Shown: positions 61,412 to 64,000 of the stretch, one piece after another
How positions within the stretch are numbered: position 1 is the first letter of the stretch
Layout: the number at the start of each line of letters is the position of its first letter
DNA from: Ardenticatenaceae bacterium
Lineage (GTDB): Bacteria > Chloroflexota > Anaerolineae > Promineifilales > Promineifilaceae
Direction: 5' to 3'
Assembly: GCA_020634565.1 (NCBI GenBank)
Contig: JACKBN010000004.1
Span: 62,001 to 126,000, forward strand
Length of the DNA: 64,000 bases
Translations under genes and position numbers: made by a program
The notes under the pieces: model-generated
What the model was told of the DNA's origin: nothing
The model's input: only the letters and a program-made list of their open reading frames with translations
Databases searched by the model: none

Positions 61412-63724
61412 ATGAAGATGAAGAAGCTTCGTCGCATTCTATCGCTTTTGCTGCTGGCGGGTCTGCTCTGGACTTGGGTTCAGCCCGTCTATGCCCACGC
61501 CGTGCCGGAATTTTCCAATCCGGCTCCGAATGCTTTGCTGGATGAGCTGCCAGATAATTTGATCATCCAGTTTAATGAGCCCATCGTGCCAAATCTCAGC
61601 CGGATCGATTTGTTGACCCAAGGGGGTGAGCAGGTTGAGACTGGCCCGTTGCAGATTATTGATGCCAACGGCCGTACCGCCGCCGTCTCTTTGCCCGATT
61701 TGGAGCAAGGGGCGTATTTGGTTAGCTGGCAAGTTCTTTCGGCAGTGGATGGGCATACTACCAGCGGCACTTTTGCTTTTGGCTATGGCGTGGCGGCAAC
61801 TGCCGTTGCTAGCGAAAGCACCGTCATTGCCCAACTTTCTCCGCTGAGCGCCACAGCCCGATGGCTCACCCTCACCGGCCTTGCCCTGCTGATTGGGCTC
61901 TTTGCCTTTCGCCTGCTCGTCTGGAATCCCATCGTTGCCGATGTGGATCTGGAAGCAGAAGAAGAAGCGTTAGACCTGAAACTGGCCCAGATTGGCATTC
62001 GCGTTGGCATCACCGGCATCATTCTCATTGGGCTAGGACTGGTCATCATCTTCATTGACCAAAACCGCGTTTACAATTTGCTGCAAACCGCCAATCTGCA
62101 AAGCTGGGTGAGCACCCGCTTTGGCACCATGTGGCTGACCCGTTTTTTGCTGCTGGCCCTGTCTCATTTTAACCTGAGCCTGTTTGTAGACGTGAAAAGC
62201 GGCCGTAAAGAACTGCGCGGCTGGGAATGGTGGCTGGGTTTTATTTTGGCGATTGGGCTGTCGCTGACCGTCTCCCTCATCAGCCACAGCGCTGCTTTGA
62301 CGGACGAGACCACTCAGGCGATCCTGATCGATTGGGTGCACGTGCTGGCGGGCACAATTTGGGTCGGTGGCCTGCTCTTCCTGGCAATTTCGCTGTGGCA
62401 AGCCCGTTCTCTCAACCGTGAACCCCGCACCTGGCTAAACTTAAGCCTGATACTGAATTTTTCGGCCATCGCGGCCATCTCCGTAGGTTTTCTGCTGACC
62501 AGCGGTGGCTATCTGGCAGCCAAACATGTGGGTGGCTGGACTGAGTTGGTTGGCACGGTTTACGGCTTGATGCTGCTGGCCAAGATTGGTCTGGCGCTGC
62601 TCACCATTGCCATTGCCGGGATTAATTTGCTGTTTGTCAAACCACGCCTCGATGCTGCCTATGATGCCCCGGACAGCGACCGTGCGCCACGCGTCTTGCG
62701 CGGCTTTAACCGGTTGGTCTGGGCAGAAATGGCCATCGCTTTCCTTATCCTCGCAGCGGCTGGCGTGCTCACCGATTTGCAGCGTGGCGTCGATGCGCCC
62801 TTGCTGGCCGATGCGCCGGGGCAAACCACCGTCGTCCAATCTGCTGAAGATTTGCAGGTGGAGATGGACATCGAGCCCGCTCTGGTGGGCAATAATATCT
62901 TCGACATTCTCATCATGGACGAAAACGGCGACCCGGTGACCAATGCCGAAGAAGTTTCTGTGCGCTACACTTTTTTGGGGCAATCGATCGGTTCTTCCAC
63001 AGGTGAGGCAGAGGATTTGGGGAACGGCCGTTACCGCTTAGAAGGCAGCTACATCAGCCTGATTGGCACTTGGCAGGTGGAAGTTTCCATTCGTCGCCCC
63101 AACACTTTCGATACGTTTGCCGCCTATCGTCTGGAAGCTGGCGTGGGGGGCAACATTCGTGAGTTGGATAGCGGGGTACGGCCGTTAGAATCCTTCGCCA
63201 AATTTATGAACCGCACCGGCCGCGGCGCAACCGGCGCGGGCATCGTGCTGTTTGCCCTGCTGTGGGGCTTTGTTGGCGTTCGCGCTGCCAAAAACGAGGG
63301 GCAGTTGGTGGCCCTGTTAGGCATCAGCCTGGTTTGCTTCTGGCTGGGCGGATCGCAGCTTTTCACCTTCTTCACGGAGGAGTACACGCCCGCCAAGTTT
63401 GCTACCAATCCCATTTTGCCGGATGCGGAATCGATCGCCATCGGGCAGGAGTTGTTTAACGAAAACTGCATCGCCTGCCACGGCCCGGAAGGGCGCGGCG
63501 ATGGTCCCACCGCGCTCAGCCTCAACCCGCCCCCCGCCGATTTTGCTGCTGGGCACACCGCCATTCACACCGACGGCGATCTCTACTACTGGATTTTGCA
63601 AGGCGTCGAGGAAACGGCCATGCCCGCCTTCGATGACCAACTCACCGAGGAGCAGGCGTGGCATTTGGTCAACTACGTCCGCCGCCTCAGCGTGCGAGAA
63701 GATACGACGGTGTCGTCGCAGTGA
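61412..63724 (+). CDS. CopC-CopD-cytochrome c fusion protein
   Basis: The 770-residue protein has a signal ending at AHAVPEFSNPAPNALL, the start of a CopC beta-sandwich. CopD membrane helices follow (about 130-450, with HVLAGTIWVGGLLFL). A beta domain with QTTVVQSAEDLQVEMDI and further helices come next. At the C-terminus is a cytochrome c with CIACHGPEGRGDGPTA (C686, C689, H690) and a distal MPAF methionine. CopC binds copper and CopD passes it across the membrane, so the fused heme suggests coupling of copper handling to electron transfer or supply of cytochrome oxidase. It closes the copper locus. Confidence 0.88.
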   Translation: MKMKKLRRILSLLLLAGLLWTWVQPVYAHAVPEFSNPAPNALLDELPDNLIIQFNEPIVPNLSRIDLLTQGGEQVETGPLQIIDANGRTAAVSLPDLEQGAYLVSWQVLSAVDGHTTSGTFAFGYGVAATAVASESTVIAQLSPLSATARWLTLTGLALLIGLFAFRLLVWNPIVADVDLEAEEEALDLKLAQIGIRVGITGIILIGLGLVIIFIDQNRVYNLLQTANLQSWVSTRFGTMWLTRFLLLALSHFNLSLFVDVKSGRKELRGWEWWLGFILAIGLSLTVSLISHSAALTDETTQAILIDWVHVLAGTIWVGGLLFLAISLWQARSLNREPRTWLNLSLILNFSAIAAISVGFLLTSGGYLAAKHVGGWTELVGTVYGLMLLAKIGLALLTIAIAGINLLFVKPRLDAAYDAPDSDRAPRVLRGFNRLVWAEMAIAFLILAAAGVLTDLQRGVDAPLLADAPGQTTVVQSAEDLQVEMDIEPALVGNNIFDILIMDENGDPVTNAEEVSVRYTFLGQSIGSSTGEAEDLGNGRYRLEGSYISLIGTWQVEVSIRRPNTFDTFAAYRLEAGVGGNIRELDSGVRPLESFAKFMNRTGRGATGAGIVLFALLWGFVGVRAAKNEGQLVALLGISLVCFWLGGSQLFTFFTEEYTPAKFATNPILPDAESIAIGQELFNENCIACHGPEGRGDGPTALSLNPPPADFAAGHTAIHTDGDLYYWILQGVEETAMPAFDDQLTEEQAWHLVNYVRRLSVREDTTVSSQ

Positions 63725-63732
63725 TCTTAAAG

Positions 63733-64000
63733 ATGGGTAAAGTATTGCAACTTTCTAAGCTACGTAACTATTTTCGCTCTACTAACTTTTTTGTAAGAGG
63801 AATGGTTTCTGGTGCGCTCGCTGGAAGTCTTAGTGGTAGTTTTATTGGATTTTGTGCGCCCCTAATGATGGTTGCCGTTGCATGGTTGCCCTATTCTAAG
63901 CAGTCTTTTTCATTAACGGCTTTGATCTACACATTAATTTTTGGACTTTGTGTTGGCGCAATTCTAGGATTCATATCAGGTTTATTTATGGGGGCTATTT
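63733..64000 (+). CDS. Hydrophobic membrane protein, N-terminal part (cut by window end)
   Basis: An open frame starts at ATG 63733 and runs beyond the right edge (at least 89 codons). It encodes MGKVLQLSKLRNYFRSTNFF and then helices (GMVSGALAGSLSGSFIGF, ALIYTLIFGLCVGAILGF). The base composition is more AT-rich than the preceding gene. No clear ribosome site is seen, and the later ATG at position 63801 is an alternative. The family cannot be named. Confidence 0.55.
   Translation, partial: MGKVLQLSKLRNYFRSTNFFVRGMVSGALAGSLSGSFIGFCAPLMMVAVAWLPYSKQSFSLTALIYTLIFGLCVGAILGFISGLFMGAI

Larger units (their letters stand above)
1..64000. repeat. Highly iterated palindrome ACGGCCGT, throughout the window
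   Basis: The octamer ACGGCCGT occurs about 90 times by eye across the window, often extended to AACGGCCGTT, almost always inside genes. One or two would be expected by chance for a GC-rich sequence of this length. Depending on frame it gives Thr-Ala-Val, (Asn/Asp/Tyr)-Gly-Arg or Arg-Pro-Phe/Ser. Examples start near 988, 2131, 17181, 36085, 43279 and 55877. None falls in the nSTAND gene. Confidence 0.88.

Overview
The window looks like chromosomal DNA from a Chloroflexota bacterium, probably Anaerolineae/Ardenticatenia-like. Supporting this are threonine/proline-rich lipoproteins, a DUF11-tailed secreted sugar dehydrogenase, multiheme/NrfD respiratory genes, an F420/deazaflavin-type protein and GC-rich coding sequence. 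The assignment is inferred from gene content only. No rRNA, tRNA, CRISPR array or insertion sequence was recognised. Both ends cut through genes.

Layout: 0-3.2 kb holds a CocE-type hydrolase tail, TyrA, a small P-II-like protein, a Na+/Ca2+ antiporter and a DUF333 lipoprotein. 3.3-11.5 kb is a divergent respiratory/sulfur locus. An octaheme cytochrome, a Tat-exported four-cluster ferredoxin and an NrfD membrane subunit run leftward. A multiheme lipoprotein (interrupted by an in-frame TGA), a four-domain rhodanese lipoprotein and a LysR regulator run rightward. 11.5-15 kb holds small enzymes, a glycosyltransferase and a TetR regulator. 15.2-23.7 kb holds a secreted glucose/sorbosone dehydrogenase, three membrane genes including a CPBP protease, an ArsR-type regulator and a large protein whose C-terminal half resembles cyanobacterial acyl-ACP reductase. 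23.9-28 kb is one large nSTAND-NTPase/WD40 gene that looks foreign. 28-46 kb holds CorA, a methyltransferase, two large secreted lipoprotein peptidases, a P450, ThuA, a ribbon-helix-helix regulator with paired operators, a double GNAT protein, an ALDH7-type dehydrogenase with an amino-acid permease, and a histidine kinase. 46-54.7 kb holds a double Nudix protein, a K+ channel, enoyl-CoA hydratase, 3-hydroxyacyl-CoA dehydrogenase, MscS, a rhodanese, ICMT, an N-formylglutamate amidohydrolase-like protein, an Mrp ATPase and an esterase. 54.9-63.7 kb is a copper locus: CsoR, CopZ, CopA, two DUF3105 proteins, small secreted proteins and a CopC-CopD-cytochrome c fusion.

Two genome-scale signals overlie the genes. 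The palindrome ACGGCCGT occurs about 90 times by eye (one or two expected by chance), in all reading frames, and behaves like a HIP1-type element; it is absent from the nSTAND gene. There are also many hairpins built from stuttering short units. They sit mostly between genes, but one is inserted in frame in copA and a different palindromic insert lies in the nSTAND gene.
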